A stretch of 64,000 nucleotides of DNA from Anaerolineae bacterium (GCA_018432315.1 JAHDLB010000025.1:1-64000); one strand, 5' to 3'. Counted from the stretch's first letter, positions 35,320-45,511 are shown. Notes: generated by a model from the letters alone, not told the origin. Made by a program: numbers and translations.

Positions 35320-37455
35320 CTAGCCGCCTTCGCCGCCGAAGTCGTCCGTCTCGATCACCTGCGGCGTGACAGGCGTATTCGTGGGCGTCTTGCTCGGCGT
35401 GTAGGTCTTGCTCGGCGTGGGTGTATTGCTGGGCGTGCGAGTTGGCCCTGGCGTGTTGGTCTTGCTCGGCGTCAGCGTGATCGTCGGCGTGTAGGTATTG
35501 GTCGGCGGCAGCGTATTGACCGGCGTGTTGACCGGGTTCGCCGAGCCGTTGCAGATGAAGTTCATCTCGAAGGACGTGCCGTTGAAGTCCGAGCGGAAGA
35601 AGCCAAGATCGCCGTCGAGAGTACCCGCCGTGCCCTCGAAGTCCAGCCAGACATCGACGGCCTGCCCCGGCTCAATGTAGGCGCTCACCAGCCAGCCTGG
35701 GTCACCGGCATTGACCACCGCCGGGGAGTTATCGATGCGGCCATTCCACACAACGACGGCTCTTGGATCGAACGCGTTCGTACCTCCTACCGAAACCATG
35801 TCCAGATAAACGGAGTTACCTATCGGGCGGTTGTACGTGTTCCAGTTGATCGTGAAGCCGGTCAGCACGCCCATCGCCACGTCCGTATTCCGGATCGTGT
35901 AGTGCACCACGGCGTTGTTGTCGAAGCCGACGAACTCGTACTCGAAGTTGGTGCAGATCGGCGTCGGGGTGAAGGTCGGTGTGTGCGTGAAGGGCGTCGG
36001 TGTCGGGAAGCCTTCCAGCTCGATCACGCAGGGCGACAGGCCCGTGCCCTCGCGGTCGTGGCCGCCCCAGGTCCGCGCCAGGGTGAGCGTCGTGCCGTTG
36101 AACTGGCCCAGCGTGTACACACTGTTGAGCTGGCTCGGCCCGTTGCGGAACTGCATCTGGAAGGTCGTGATGGCGCCCGCGTCGAACCGGCGCAGGAAAT
36201 AGTTCGGCGCATCGTCCTGCCAGCCCGCGTCACCCTGCTGGATCACGGTTGGCGGGTTGAGCGAGACACCGGTCCAGAACGGGCTGCGACCGACGATCCG
36301 CGCGTTGCTGGCGTACATCTGCGTGAAGTTCGGATGCTTCTCCCATTCGACCCTGGCTTCCGTGATGAACAGCGGGCCGTACGGGTTGTCGTTGCGCACC
36401 CGGATCTGCAGGGCATCATCGACCAGGCGCGCGCTGTAGAGCGTCACCAGCGCGCAGTCCGGCGTGGGCGTCGGCGTGTTGGTTTCGGTCGGCGGCGGCG
36501 TGAAGGTCTGGGTCGGCGTGAACGTCGGCGTCGGCGTTTCGGATGGCAGCGGCGTGTTGCTGGGCAGCGGCGTCCTCGACGGCGTGTACGTCGGCAGCGC
36601 GAGCTGCGGCGGCAGGTTCACCACGCGCGTCGAGCGGAACGATTCGTTGATCATGACGCGCCGGGCCTGGAGCTGGATGTGATCGACCAGCCCCAACGGC
36701 GTGATCAGCGGGTGATTGAAGAAGACGACGATCTCGACCGCGTCCCCCGGCCCACCGGCGTCGTATTGGTTTGGTCCGATGAAGTCCTCACCGGGATTCG
36801 CCGGGATGCCCGGCCCTTCCATCAGGCCACAATTCCGGTCGCGACGATCCTCGCTGGGCTTGTAGCGGTTGTTGACATCCTCGTTGATCAGGGGCCGGCG
36901 CGAGCTGCACACCCACACGTGAAACCAACCGGATTCGTCCTCCCCGACGGCTTCCGAGTCGATCTCGGTGCCCCCTGCCGTGTGCAGGCCGGCGATGCGC
37001 GTGCCCGGCTTCAGGGACAACCCCGCCGCGCCGATTCGCCCGCGTTCCACGATTCCCGGCAGGCGAGCCATATCGACACGCAGGCCCTGGTCTTCGTCGT
37101 CACCGGGGTCGCAGTCGAAGCCCCAATGGCGGGCGAACGCCTCGTCGTGACCGCCCGTGCAGGGCACCAGCTCGTCCAGCACAGCCGCCCGGTACTCTTC
37201 GAAGCTGAGTCCATCGGGGCGCACGTACCCGATCGCCTCCGCGACCGCGTCCACATCCCACTGGCCGGTCACGGCATAACGTGCCGCTGAGCGTGCCGCG
37301 TTTTGCAGCGTAATCCATGCCTGGAAGATGCGAGCGAACTCAATGACACCGAATAACAACAGCAGCAGAATCGGCAAGGTGAGGGCGAATTCGACCAACG
37401 TCTGGCCGCGCCGGCTGCGGTGTCGCGTGACCTTCTGTTCTTCTGATGGGCTCAT
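35320..37455 (-). CDS. TadE-like pseudopilin with Thr/Pro linkers and two beta-sandwich-like repeats
   Basis: 711 residues from ATG 37455 (AGGGGG 5 nt upstream; an ATG 14 codons earlier has a poorer site). The start has the TadE signature RRGQTLVEFALTLPILLLLLFG with the Glu after the predicted cleavage region. After about 285 residues come three Thr/Pro/Ser-rich linkers (near 286-333, 484-500, 644-698) separating two Cys-bearing extracellular domains of about 150 residues. The C-terminus is acidic-Gly. It is probably a surface or pilus-associated adhesin exported by a Tad-type system. It is the third gene of a TadE/TadG/TadE trio and no Tad ATPase is in the window. Confidence 0.75.
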   Translation of the reverse strand: MSPSEEQKVTRHRSRRGQTLVEFALTLPILLLLLFGVIEFARIFQAWITLQNAARSAARYAVTGQWDVDAVAEAIGYVRPDGLSFEEYRAAVLDELVPCTGGHDEAFARHWGFDCDPGDDEDQGLRVDMARLPGIVERGRIGAAGLSLKPGTRIAGLHTAGGTEIDSEAVGEDESGWFHVWVCSSRRPLINEDVNNRYKPSEDRRDRNCGLMEGPGIPANPGEDFIGPNQYDAGGPGDAVEIVVFFNHPLITPLGLVDHIQLQARRVMINESFRSTRVVNLPPQLALPTYTPSRTPLPSNTPLPSETPTPTFTPTQTFTPPPTETNTPTPTPDCALVTLYSARLVDDALQIRVRNDNPYGPLFITEARVEWEKHPNFTQMYASNARIVGRSPFWTGVSLNPPTVIQQGDAGWQDDAPNYFLRRFDAGAITTFQMQFRNGPSQLNSVYTLGQFNGTTLTLARTWGGHDREGTGLSPCVIELEGFPTPTPFTHTPTFTPTPICTNFEYEFVGFDNNAVVHYTIRNTDVAMGVLTGFTINWNTYNRPIGNSVYLDMVSVGGTNAFDPRAVVVWNGRIDNSPAVVNAGDPGWLVSAYIEPGQAVDVWLDFEGTAGTLDGDLGFFRSDFNGTSFEMNFICNGSANPVNTPVNTLPPTNTYTPTITLTPSKTNTPGPTRTPSNTPTPSKTYTPSKTPTNTPVTPQVIETDDFGGEGG
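35376..35523 (-). repeat. Minisatellite-like coding repeat (Thr-Pro-Ser linker)
   Basis: Imperfect units such as GGCGTGTAGGTCTTGCTCGGCGTG recur across this stretch and encode repeats of the type TPSKTxTP in the C-terminal linker of the TadE-like protein. A second shorter tract lies at about 36460-36600. These are tandem coding repeats and not CRISPR. Confidence 0.7.
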
Positions 37456-37498
37456 CGAGACCCCCTTTGCACGCCTGTCAGCGTCCTTCATACTCAAA

Positions 37499-39511
37499 CT
37501 ACCGTGCTAGCCGCGTGAACATACGACTGGCGATATCTTCGAAGACCTGCGTCAGATCGGCCAGGTTGCGCGCATAGTAGTACTGGCCGCATTGTTCTGT
37601 TTGCGGTTTGCCTTCACACACGTCCGGATCGCCATAGCGCGAATAATCACCGCCGTCGTACTGGCGGTTGTCGCGCCAGTCCTGCTCCAGGTTGTTGTCG
37701 ATGAAGCCGTTGTCCCCGGCGTCGGCGATATAGCGCATCAATGGCGCAGCAGTTGGCTCCAAGAGCACTCTATCTCCGAACAGAATCGCGAACATGGCGA
37801 TGAAGTTGCCCGGCGTCCCGCCCGGCGACACCTCGACCAGCCCGGCGAAGTCCGCCATGTCGCGCGCGTAGTCGTCGGCGTCGTAACGGGTCTCACACTG
37901 CGGGTTGGTCGGGTCCGGCAGGCCGGTGTCCCAGTCGATGCAGAAATGGCGCGTGTCCGGGTCATTGTCGTTACAGATCGGCAGCGCGCGCTCGGTCTGG
38001 CTCGGGTTGTTCTCGGTGCACTCGTCCCAGTGATTGATGTGCTCTTCGTCCAGGTAGCAGAAGGTCCACCACGGGCAGTAGCCGAAATAGCCATACTGCG
38101 TCTCGTCGGTGATGTCGGGAATTGCGTTGGTGACGTTGGCCGCGCCGTCGCTCAGCACGATCATGACCCACACGGCCTCACGACGGACGTCGATCGGGTC
38201 GGTCAGCGCGTTGTTGGCCGCCAGGATGCCGCCGCCGACGTTCGTGTTGCCGCACGACGCGATCGTTTCGTACGCATTGGGCCGCAGCTCCGGCGGTTCG
38301 TCCAGGTCGCCGTGGAGCCACGCCTGCCATTCGACGTAGGCGACGTTCTGGCGCTCGCACTTGTCCCACAAACCGCTGGGGTTGATCTGTACGCCGATCC
38401 TGGTATTCAGCGTGTCGATCGCCACAGCCTCGCTGCGCAGCAGGGGGCGCAGCCGTTCGCCGCCGGATATCGGCGCGTAGGGGACGCCCTCGCGGTCGAA
38501 CGTGACCAGCACCACGCGGTCGCCGCGCACGAAGTCCAGCCGCTTGATGAACATGCGCGAGGCGTCCTTCACGTCTTTGAACGGCTCGCAGACCAGCGTC
38601 GTGAAATTGAACCCATCGGGATCGGTCAGACTCGAGCTCTGCGGTTCAGAACTCGCCAGCCCGTTTTCGTGCCCGCCATCATACATGCCGTTGCCGTTGG
38701 TGTCGTGCCAGATGAGGCCATTCGGCACCACGATACCATTGGCTTGCATCGAGCCATCGCCCACGTTGCCGGTGCCCGCGTCGTTACAGCAGCCGGCCCA
38801 CCTTCCGCGATCCGGGTCCATATCAGTGTCCGTGCCCCAACACTCGGCGCGCGCCGACGTCGGCAGCCCGCCGCCCACCGGCAGGTCCCAGCCCACACGT
38901 GTATAGCTATTCTCTTTAGTATCTGCCGACATCGACTCGGACGTGTCGATCACCAGCGCCACGTCGAGCACCGCCGTCTCGGAGACGGACGTCGTTTCGA
39001 GCGTGATCGTCCCGATGCCGATCAGTGACAGGAACGTCGTGGGCGAATCGATCTGGGCGCTCACGCGGACCAGTTTGTGCGGGTCGCCCCAGTCGCACAA
39101 CTCGGTGTTGGGCATGTGGTCCGATACCGGCGGCGGGAACAGCGACTCCGGGTGAGGGCCTTCGTCCTGAAACTCGCCGGTGCCCGCTCGCCAGTGCATG
39201 ATGTCGGTTTCGCAGGTTTCGACCAGGATGCTGTCGGGCTGGAGGTTGTGAAGCTCGATGTACTGCTGGGCCGCGATGGCGACATCGCCATAGTCGGTCC
39301 CCTCGCGGATCTGCCCGGCAGCCGCGATCGCCGCCGCATCGACCGCGCGGCGCAGCGCGGCATAGCGCACGAACAGCAGCGCGAGATCGGTGACCAGCCC
39401 CACAAACGCCACCAGGGCGATGAACGCAAACGCGAGCAGCACGATCGATTGGCCGCGCTGGCTGCGCATCAGGCGTCTGGAAATCGGGTTGTTGAAGATG
39501 ACGTTTTTCAT
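37499..39511 (-). CDS. TadG-like protein with von Willebrand A domain
   Basis: 670 residues. N-terminal TadE/TadG segment RSQRGQSIVLLAFAFIALVA followed by a VRYAALRRAVDAAAIAAAGQ helix typical of TadG. From about residue 184 a vWA domain starts with the MIDAS-type ALVIDTSESMS. The domain carries a large Cys- and Asp-rich insert that includes DTNGNGMYDGG, which resembles a calcium-binding EF-hand-like loop. A likely role is adhesion or assembly on the outer surface. It starts 18 bp after the upstream TadE-like gene and ends 43 bp before the next, so the three are an operon. Confidence 0.78.
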   Translation of the reverse strand: MKNVIFNNPISRRLMRSQRGQSIVLLAFAFIALVAFVGLVTDLALLFVRYAALRRAVDAAAIAAAGQIREGTDYGDVAIAAQQYIELHNLQPDSILVETCETDIMHWRAGTGEFQDEGPHPESLFPPPVSDHMPNTELCDWGDPHKLVRVSAQIDSPTTFLSLIGIGTITLETTSVSETAVLDVALVIDTSESMSADTKENSYTRVGWDLPVGGGLPTSARAECWGTDTDMDPDRGRWAGCCNDAGTGNVGDGSMQANGIVVPNGLIWHDTNGNGMYDGGHENGLASSEPQSSSLTDPDGFNFTTLVCEPFKDVKDASRMFIKRLDFVRGDRVVLVTFDREGVPYAPISGGERLRPLLRSEAVAIDTLNTRIGVQINPSGLWDKCERQNVAYVEWQAWLHGDLDEPPELRPNAYETIASCGNTNVGGGILAANNALTDPIDVRREAVWVMIVLSDGAANVTNAIPDITDETQYGYFGYCPWWTFCYLDEEHINHWDECTENNPSQTERALPICNDNDPDTRHFCIDWDTGLPDPTNPQCETRYDADDYARDMADFAGLVEVSPGGTPGNFIAMFAILFGDRVLLEPTAAPLMRYIADAGDNGFIDNNLEQDWRDNRQYDGGDYSRYGDPDVCEGKPQTEQCGQYYYARNLADLTQVFEDIASRMFTRLAR

Positions 39512-39529
39512 GATGCTACACCGTATCCA

Positions 39530-40504
39530 CTAGAACTCGATATCCGGCTCTGCCGCCGACACCGGGAAGAAGGCCCACACATGGATGATCTGCCCCTCGC
39601 CCACCGGCCCCAGCCGGAACCAGGGCAGGCCCAGCAACTGGTCGTGAGACCAGAAAACCTCGACGAGCACCATGCCAAAATTGGTCGTCTCGGCGATCTT
39701 GCGCGCGCGGTCGGGATCGTCCTCGAAGTTGAGCATTTTCTCGACTTCCGCCGTGGAGAACTCCGAGCCCAAACACGGCACGCCGGCGCCATAATCGTGC
39801 TGGTGGTTGCCGCGGAAGACGTAGCCGCGCACGTTGTCCCATTCCGGATCGTAGCGCGAATGGTCTTCGTCCGGGTCCATGCCGCTGCCGTTGCCGGTCA
39901 TGCGTCCCTCACCATCCGTGCCGCCCTGGAAGTCGAACGGGTCGAAAACGTCGTCATTCTGACACTCGTTCGCCCGCGCCGGATAGCGCCCCACGATTTT
40001 GACGTACGCGTTCGGGGTGCCCTTGTTGACGACCCCAAACGAGAACACCGATATCACAATGTCATCTTTCGAGTCGTCGAATTGCAGCGGCTCCATGTTG
40101 CCGATGACCGAGCAGGCCACGCCGTCGTAATAGCCGATGCTCGCGCTCTCGCCGCCGATGTAATAACCATACGCCGACAGGTCCGGGCCGGGCCACAAAT
40201 TGTGGGTTTCGAAGGCTTTCTTGTTGAACTTGTCCGACAGCAGTTCGCAGTCCATGCGGTGGTAGTTCTTCTCTTCACCATCGACCCACAACATCGGGTC
40301 GCGCGTGGCACCAAACCGGCCCGCCTCGCGCACGACGTCCAGCAGGGTGAGGTAGTTGTTGGCGTACCAGCCGATCTCGGTCAGGCCCATCAGCATCACC
40401 AGGAGGACCGGCAGGGTCAGGGTCAGCTCGACCAGACTCTGCCCGCGTGCACCGGTCGGCCTTCCGTCCAACAGGGCGAGCAATCTACGGAATGTGGCAC
40501 GCAT
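39530..40504 (-). CDS. TadE-like pseudopilin
   Basis: 324 residues. TadE-type signal GARGQSLVELTLTLPVLLVMLMG near residues 19-41, followed by a long extracellular part rich in Asp, Gly and aromatic residues (YGYYIGGESASIGYYDGV, GGTDGEGRMTGNGSGMDPDED), which may bind divalent cations. It is larger than simple TadE minor pseudopilins. It is the first gene of the trio. The 133-bp gap up to the regulator gene at 40638 should hold the promoter; TATCAT on the minus strand (40582-40577) is the only candidate -10 and lacks a good -35. Confidence 0.73.
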   Translation of the reverse strand: MRATFRRLLALLDGRPTGARGQSLVELTLTLPVLLVMLMGLTEIGWYANNYLTLLDVVREAGRFGATRDPMLWVDGEEKNYHRMDCELLSDKFNKKAFETHNLWPGPDLSAYGYYIGGESASIGYYDGVACSVIGNMEPLQFDDSKDDIVISVFSFGVVNKGTPNAYVKIVGRYPARANECQNDDVFDPFDFQGGTDGEGRMTGNGSGMDPDEDHSRYDPEWDNVRGYVFRGNHQHDYGAGVPCLGSEFSTAEVEKMLNFEDDPDRARKIAETTNFGMVLVEVFWSHDQLLGLPWFRLGPVGEGQIIHVWAFFPVSAAEPDIEF

Positions 40505-40637
40505 GATTCACCTCGACGAACGTTGCTTATATAGAAGCAGAGGTGGCGCCCAGCAGCGGGCCAGCCCCTATTTGGAATGATACCATAGTTGCTTTCGCCA
40601 GCCTGTTGTCTTTTTGTGAGGAGTTTATAAGGATTTG

Positions 40638-41387
40638 TCAGCGGGCGGGTACGCTGCCCCGGTAATCGACCGTCGCGCCGATGGCGTAGCCGCGCCCGTG
40701 GGCCGACACGATGATCGCCGGGTGTTCCGGATCGGGCTCGATCTTGCGCCGCAGGTTGCGAATGTGGTTGCGCACCAGCGCCGTATCGCCGCCTTTGGGC
40801 GGGTATTTCCACAGGTTTTCGAGCAGCGTGATCGCCGAGTGGTGCTCGTCCGGATGCTCGCACAGGTACTTGAGCAGCGCGAACTCGGTCGGGGTAAGCG
40901 TGACGGTGCGCCCATCGACGATCACCGCCGTTTTGTCGGGGACGAACTGGAGGACCGCGATCTTGCCCGGCACGCGCGGGGCCGTGCGGCGCAGCAGCGC
41001 GCGCACGCGGGCCGTCAGCTCGCGCGTGGCGAAGGGTTTGCGCATGTAGTCGTCGCCGCCACAGTCCAGGGCGCGGGCCACGGCCTGCGCGTTCTGGTGC
41101 ACGCTCAGGAACAGGATCGGCGTATCGTTGACAAACGGCATGCCGCGCAGCATGGTACACAATTCGAACCCGTTGATGTCGGGCAGGCTCACGTCGAGGA
41201 TGATCACATCGGGGCGGTGCTCGCGCGCCAGGCGCAGCGCCGACTGGCCGTCCGGGGCCTCGATGATGTGGTGCAGGTCGCGCTCCAACACGCGCTTGAT
41301 CGTCGCGCGCACATCGGGATCGTCATCCACCGCCAGGATAAATCGCTCGGATTGGGTCGAAGGGCTCATCGATTTGGGCTCGTTCAC
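40638..41387 (-). CDS. OmpR/PhoB-type response regulator
   Basis: 249 residues: receiver with DDD near 21-23, phospho-acceptor D65 in VIILDVSLPDINGF and K in MRKPF; then a winged-helix trans_reg_C domain (LTPTEFALLKYLCEHPDE, NHIRNLRRKIEPDP, VSAHGRGYAIG). It binds DNA as a dimer when phosphorylated. ATGs at residue 1 and 7 are both possible. It lies 93 bp after another OmpR-type regulator in the same direction and directly before (upstream, same strand) the Tad-like trio, so control of those surface genes is a fair hypothesis. Confidence 0.9.
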   Translation of the reverse strand: MNEPKSMSPSTQSERFILAVDDDPDVRATIKRVLERDLHHIIEAPDGQSALRLAREHRPDVIILDVSLPDINGFELCTMLRGMPFVNDTPILFLSVHQNAQAVARALDCGGDDYMRKPFATRELTARVRALLRRTAPRVPGKIAVLQFVPDKTAVIVDGRTVTLTPTEFALLKYLCEHPDEHHSAITLLENLWKYPPKGGDTALVRNHIRNLRRKIEPDPEHPAIIVSAHGRGYAIGATVDYRGSVPAR

Positions 41388-41480
41388 AGCAGCACGGTTT
41401 CATCATCTGGTCCCTAGTATAAAGGACAAACCAGGGCTGCGGACGCCCAAGCTATGAAAGACTTATGAAAATCGACCGCG

Positions 41481-42182
41481 TTAGCTCGAAATCATGTATC
41501 CGACGCCGTGTATGGTACGGATGAATCCCCCCTCGACCCTGTCGGTTTCCAGCTTGGCGCGCAGGTTGCGCACGTGCGCCCGCACCAGGTCCGGATCGCC
41601 CGTGTTGGGCGGGTAGTCCCAGACTGCCTCCAGCAGGTGCTGCGGTGACAGCACCTGGTTGGCGTGTTCCATCAAGTAGCGCAGCAGGCGATGCTCGGTG
41701 GCGGTGAGCTGCACGGGCGGCCCATCGAAAACCGTCATCTGGTGCGTGCTGGAATCCAGCGTCAGGCCGCCGATGACAATCGTCGGACTCTCGACGACGG
41801 CGTTGCGCTGCCCCCGGCGGACCAGCGCGCGCACGCGCGCCGTCAGCTCGGCCAGCTCGAATGGCTTGACCACGTAATCATCGCCGCCCGCATCCAGCCC
41901 GGCCACCACGTCATCCGTCTGCCCGCGCGCCGTCAGGAAGAGAATCGCGAGATCGTTGTACTGGCTGTCGGCGCGAACCTTGCGGCACACGGCCAGGCCA
42001 TCCAGCCCCGGCATGATGATGTCGAGGATGATCAGGTCCGGACGGCGGTCGCCCAGCATCTTGAGAGCTTCCAGGCCGGATAGCGCGCGGCCCACCTCGA
42101 ACCCTTCGCGTTTGAGCGCGCGGGATAGGGTTCCCAGGACCTCAGGATCGTCGTCCACCGCCAAAATATAAGGTTTTGTCAT
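41481..42182 (-). CDS. OmpR/PhoB-type response regulator
   Basis: 233 residues: receiver with VDDDPE, D54 in LIILDIIMPGLDG and K in VVKPFELAELTARVRAL; then a winged-helix effector (LTATEHRLLRYLMEHANQ, RAHVRNLRAKLE, IRTIHGVGYMI). Its start overlaps the stop of the kinase gene by ATGA (42179-42182), so the two are translationally coupled and very probably cognate partners. Confidence 0.93.
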   Translation of the reverse strand: MTKPYILAVDDDPEVLGTLSRALKREGFEVGRALSGLEALKMLGDRRPDLIILDIIMPGLDGLAVCRKVRADSQYNDLAILFLTARGQTDDVVAGLDAGGDDYVVKPFELAELTARVRALVRRGQRNAVVESPTIVIGGLTLDSSTHQMTVFDGPPVQLTATEHRLLRYLMEHANQVLSPQHLLEAVWDYPPNTGDPDLVRAHVRNLRAKLETDRVEGGFIRTIHGVGYMISS

Positions 42183-44815
42183 GATTCGTTTCGCCCACTA
42201 TAAATGGGTAACTGAACGATAAATTCCGTGCCCTCATTATATGTGCTCTCGACACAGATGCTACCCTGACATTTTTCGACAATTTGCTGGCAGATGTGCA
42301 GCCCCAGGCCAGTCCCCTCGCCGGTGGGCTTCGTCGTGAAGAACGGCTCGAAGATCTGCGCCCGCACCTCGTCCTCGATCCCGATCCCGTTGTCCCACAC
42401 GCGGACTTCGACGCTCGCCATGTCGGGCCGGTAGGCGCTGGCGATGCCGATCCGCGCGTCGGGAAGGTTGGCGACGGCGTCGCGCGCGTTCAACAGCAGG
42501 TTGAGCCACACGTCCTCCAACTGGCCGATGATCCCGGCCACCGGCGGCAGGTCCTCCGCCAGATCGACCGCCAGCCCGACGCTGCCGTGCTGGATGTGCC
42601 CGCGGACCAGCGTCAGCGTGTTGGTGATCGTCTCGTTCACGTCCAGCGGCTGCAACGACTCCTCCGCCGACTGCTGCCGCGCCATCCCCAACAGGCGGCG
42701 CACGACCTCGTGCGCGCGCTTGCCCGCCCGGAAGATCGCTTCCAGCGCCTCGGCGTCTTCCCGGTCCGGCGGCAGGTCTTGCAGCAGCATTTCCGTGTCG
42801 CCCAGGATCGTCGTCAGCGGGTTGTTGATCTGGTGCGCCACCGCTGCCGCCAGCTCGCCCATCGCCGACAGACGCGCCGTCTGCACCAGCTTGCTCTGGG
42901 TCCGGTGCAGCTCCTCCAGGCTGATCTCCAGGTCGCGGTACAGCCGGGCGTTGCCCAGCGCGTTCGCCGCCTGGAGCACCAGCGCCTGGGCGAGCTCCAC
43001 TTCGCGCCGCGCAAAATGCCGGTCGGCGCGCGTGTCCACCAGCAGGACCAACCCCTCGGCCTGCCCTTTGATCACCAGCGGCAGGCCCAACAGGCTCTTG
43101 CCGTGCCCCAGTTCCGTCAGGTAGCGCAGCTCGTCCGCGGGCGGCTCGGTCAAGGGAACCTGTTCGGCCAGCACCTGGGCCAACTGCGGGAAGTGCTCCA
43201 GGTCCAGGCCGGGGCGCGGCTCCTCGCGCCAGATCGCTTCGCCATACGACAGCGACAGGACGAACCGCCGCTCGGTCGAGTCCCACAGCGCGATCTCGCA
43301 CCAGTCCGACCGGGACGCGTCGATGATCCGCTGGGCCACGCGGAACAGCGTCTTTTGGTGCTGGCGGGCGTCGCGGCCCGACAGGGTGATCACTGTCTCC
43401 AGCGCCAACTGCTGGACCTGGGCCTGGACGGCACGGGAGTCGCGCGCATCGTCGAACGGGCGGTGAATGTAATACAGGATCACGACCGCCAGCGGGTGAT
43501 CCTGGGTGAACAGCGGGACGTGGACGACATGCCGCGCCAGGTAACGGTGCGGCAGCCACGCCGCCGGCGGCTGGCCCACATACGACCGGGCAGGCGTCAG
43601 GATGGCGATCCGCTGCTGCTTGAAGGACTGCTCGATCCCCGGATGGTTGGCGGCGGACAGCACCGGCCCCTCGCCGGGACGCCACAACGCGCGGGAGCGC
43701 ACCGCCAGCGTCTGCAGGTGATCGTGGTGCGGGCGCCCCTCGCCGATGTAGCATTGGGCCACATCCAGCGCGGCGATGAGCTGCCCGGCGATGATCGACA
43801 GCACGCGGTCGATCGCCAGCGTGGAGTTCGCCGCCTCGCCCGCCTGGACGAGCGTGCTCAGCTCGCGGGTGCGCAGGACGCTTTCCTCGTACAGGCGCGC
43901 GTTCTCGATGGCGACCGCCGCATGGGCCGCCAGGTCCTGCAAAAGCTCGCTGTCGTGCTCGGTAAACGTGCGGTCGGCGGATTTGTTGTTCACGCCCAGC
44001 ACGCCGATCGTCTCGCCCTTGATCGACATCGGCACGTACAGCAGCGACTTGACGAGATACTCGGTCTTCAGCTTCTGGGGCCCCTGGTCGCCCACCAGGA
44101 TCGGCTGGCCCTGGCGAAAGACCTGCCCCGCCAGCGTGTCGCGCGTTTTGATGCGGAAGTTGCGCGCCGTCTCGCTGTCGATGCCCTTGACCGCGCGGAC
44201 GTACAGCGCTTTGCCCTCGTCGTCCGGCAGCAGCAGCAACCCCTCCTCGGCGTTGCTCAGCCGGACCGCCGCATCCACCACCTGGGTGAGCAGCACGTCC
44301 AGGTCCAGCACGGCGCTCAGCGAGCGGGCCAGGTTCGACAGCGTCTGCTGCTCGATCAGGCGGCGCTCCAACAGCGCGCTGAACTCGTCACGCTGCCGGT
44401 CGTCGTGACCCGCGGACGATCTGGCGTCCGGCGGCGGCTCGCCATCGAGCACGGCCTCGATCTGGCGCAGCAGGTGGACCGTCTTCGCGGCGTGCGACAC
44501 CCAGCCGAGCGCGCCGCGCTCGGCCAGCGACTCCGGGTGGGCGTACCGCTCGTCGACGAGCGCGATCCAGCGAACCCACGGGAAATCGACCAGCAGGTCT
44601 ACCATTGCGCGGTTCTGCGAGTCGCCCATGCGCGCATCGATCAGCGCCAGGTCGAACCGGCCATTCTCCAGCAGGTAGATCGCATCGCCGGCGTTGTACG
44701 CCCGGTGAACGCTGTAGCCCGCCGTCTCCAGCGTCCCGGACAGGCGATCCATCACGTCGGGATCGCCCTCGACCAGCAGCAGACGCGTCGCGTTGAGATT
44801 GGGCAAATAATCCAT
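42179..44815 (-). CDS. REC-like - multi-GAF sensor histidine kinase
   Basis: 878 residues. Residues 1-125 form a receiver-like domain with [11 protein letters not shown], but the usual acidic pair is EGD and the K/P region is not clear, so it may be a pseudo-receiver. Several GAF-type domains fill about 150-620 ([20 protein letters not shown] and [16 protein letters not shown] are recognisable). HisKA has H661 in [14 protein letters not shown] and the HATPase ends with [15 protein letters not shown]. No transmembrane segment is obvious, so it is likely cytoplasmic. It is translationally coupled to the downstream OmpR-type regulator and lies 84 bp after a PspA-like gene. Confidence 0.9.
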   Translation of the reverse strand: MDYLPNLNATRLLLVEGDPDVMDRLSGTLETAGYSVHRAYNAGDAIYLLENGRFDLALIDARMGDSQNRAMVDLLVDFPWVRWIALVDERYAHPESLAERGALGWVSHAAKTVHLLRQIEAVLDGEPPPDARSSAGHDDRQRDEFSALLERRLIEQQTLSNLARSLSAVLDLDVLLTQVVDAAVRLSNAEEGLLLLPDDEGKALYVRAVKGIDSETARNFRIKTRDTLAGQVFRQGQPILVGDQGPQKLKTEYLVKSLLYVPMSIKGETIGVLGVNNKSADRTFTEHDSELLQDLAAHAAVAIENARLYEESVLRTRELSTLVQAGEAANSTLAIDRVLSIIAGQLIAALDVAQCYIGEGRPHHDHLQTLAVRSRALWRPGEGPVLSAANHPGIEQSFKQQRIAILTPARSYVGQPPAAWLPHRYLARHVVHVPLFTQDHPLAVVILYYIHRPFDDARDSRAVQAQVQQLALETVITLSGRDARQHQKTLFRVAQRIIDASRSDWCEIALWDSTERRFVLSLSYGEAIWREEPRPGLDLEHFPQLAQVLAEQVPLTEPPADELRYLTELGHGKSLLGLPLVIKGQAEGLVLLVDTRADRHFARREVELAQALVLQAANALGNARLYRDLEISLEELHRTQSKLVQTARLSAMGELAAAVAHQINNPLTTILGDTEMLLQDLPPDREDAEALEAIFRAGKRAHEVVRRLLGMARQQSAEESLQPLDVNETITNTLTLVRGHIQHGSVGLAVDLAEDLPPVAGIIGQLEDVWLNLLLNARDAVANLPDARIGIASAYRPDMASVEVRVWDNGIGIEDEVRAQIFEPFFTTKPTGEGTGLGLHICQQIVEKCQGSICVESTYNEGTEFIVQLPIYSGRNES

Positions 44816-44899
44816 GATCCGCTCGCATCGACGGACAAACCGCCAACCGATCAGGCAGGTTGGATATACGACGAATACGTGAGTGATATGAAGCGGGCG

Positions 44900-45511
44900 C
44901 TACTGGCTCAGACGCGCGCGGCGCTGGGCCAGATCATCCTCAATCGCCCCGTCTTCCACCTCTTCCGGCGGGGCATCGGCTTCCAGGGCTTCCATTTCCT
45001 GCGTCTCGAGGAACAGGCGAGCCGTGCGCAAACGCGACGACAGGACTTCGACCGGGCCGGACTTGGCGGCGGGTTCGGCGGGCGCTTCGGACTGCTGGGC
45101 GCGCGCCTCTGCGACCAGGGCTTCCAGCTCGTTGACCCGGTGAATCAGTTCGGAGGTTGCGCGGCGGTGCTGGTCGAGGTCGGATTCGGCCATCGCCAGC
45201 CGTTGGCTCGCGTGCTGCATCTGGCGAACGGCATGGCGCGCCGTCGCTTCGTCGTCCCGTTCCAGGGCGCGATCGGCCTGCTGATCCCAGTCCGCCACCT
45301 CGCGGCGCAGCGCGTCGATGGCGGCGGCCTGTTCGTCTTCGTCGTCCAGCGCCCGGTTGATCCGCTCGCGCAGCGCGGCGATCTCCTGGTCGATGTCGTC
45401 GCCCAACTGGTCGCGCCGGGGCGGCCCACCGCGCCGCCGGGGCTCGTCCCCGAACACGCTGTTGATGCTGGATCGAACCAGCACGTTGAACTTGCTGAGT
45501 AAATCGCTCAT
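44900..45511 (-). CDS. PspA/IM30-like coiled-coil protein
   Basis: 203 residues from ATG 45511; the longer open frame to 46057 overlaps pgeF on the other strand and lacks similarity. It opens with SDLLSKFNVLVRSSINSVFGD, like the amphipathic N-terminal helix of PspA/IM30 proteins, then a long charged coiled coil (about 38-140), and an Ala/Pro/Glu-rich tail. PspA-type proteins form scaffolds on stressed membranes. It lies upstream of a kinase/two-regulator set on the same strand, which fits an envelope-stress circuit, though no pspB/C/F is present. Confidence 0.7.
   Translation of the reverse strand: MSDLLSKFNVLVRSSINSVFGDEPRRRGGPPRRDQLGDDIDQEIAALRERINRALDDEDEQAAAIDALRREVADWDQQADRALERDDEATARHAVRQMQHASQRLAMAESDLDQHRRATSELIHRVNELEALVAEARAQQSEAPAEPAAKSGPVEVLSSRLRTARLFLETQEMEALEADAPPEEVEDGAIEDDLAQRRARLSQ

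Noticed and set aside
35376-35523. Regularly spaced short repeats considered as a CRISPR array
   Set aside because: Units are imperfect, lack unique spacers and encode a Thr/Pro linker in frame with the TadE-like gene.
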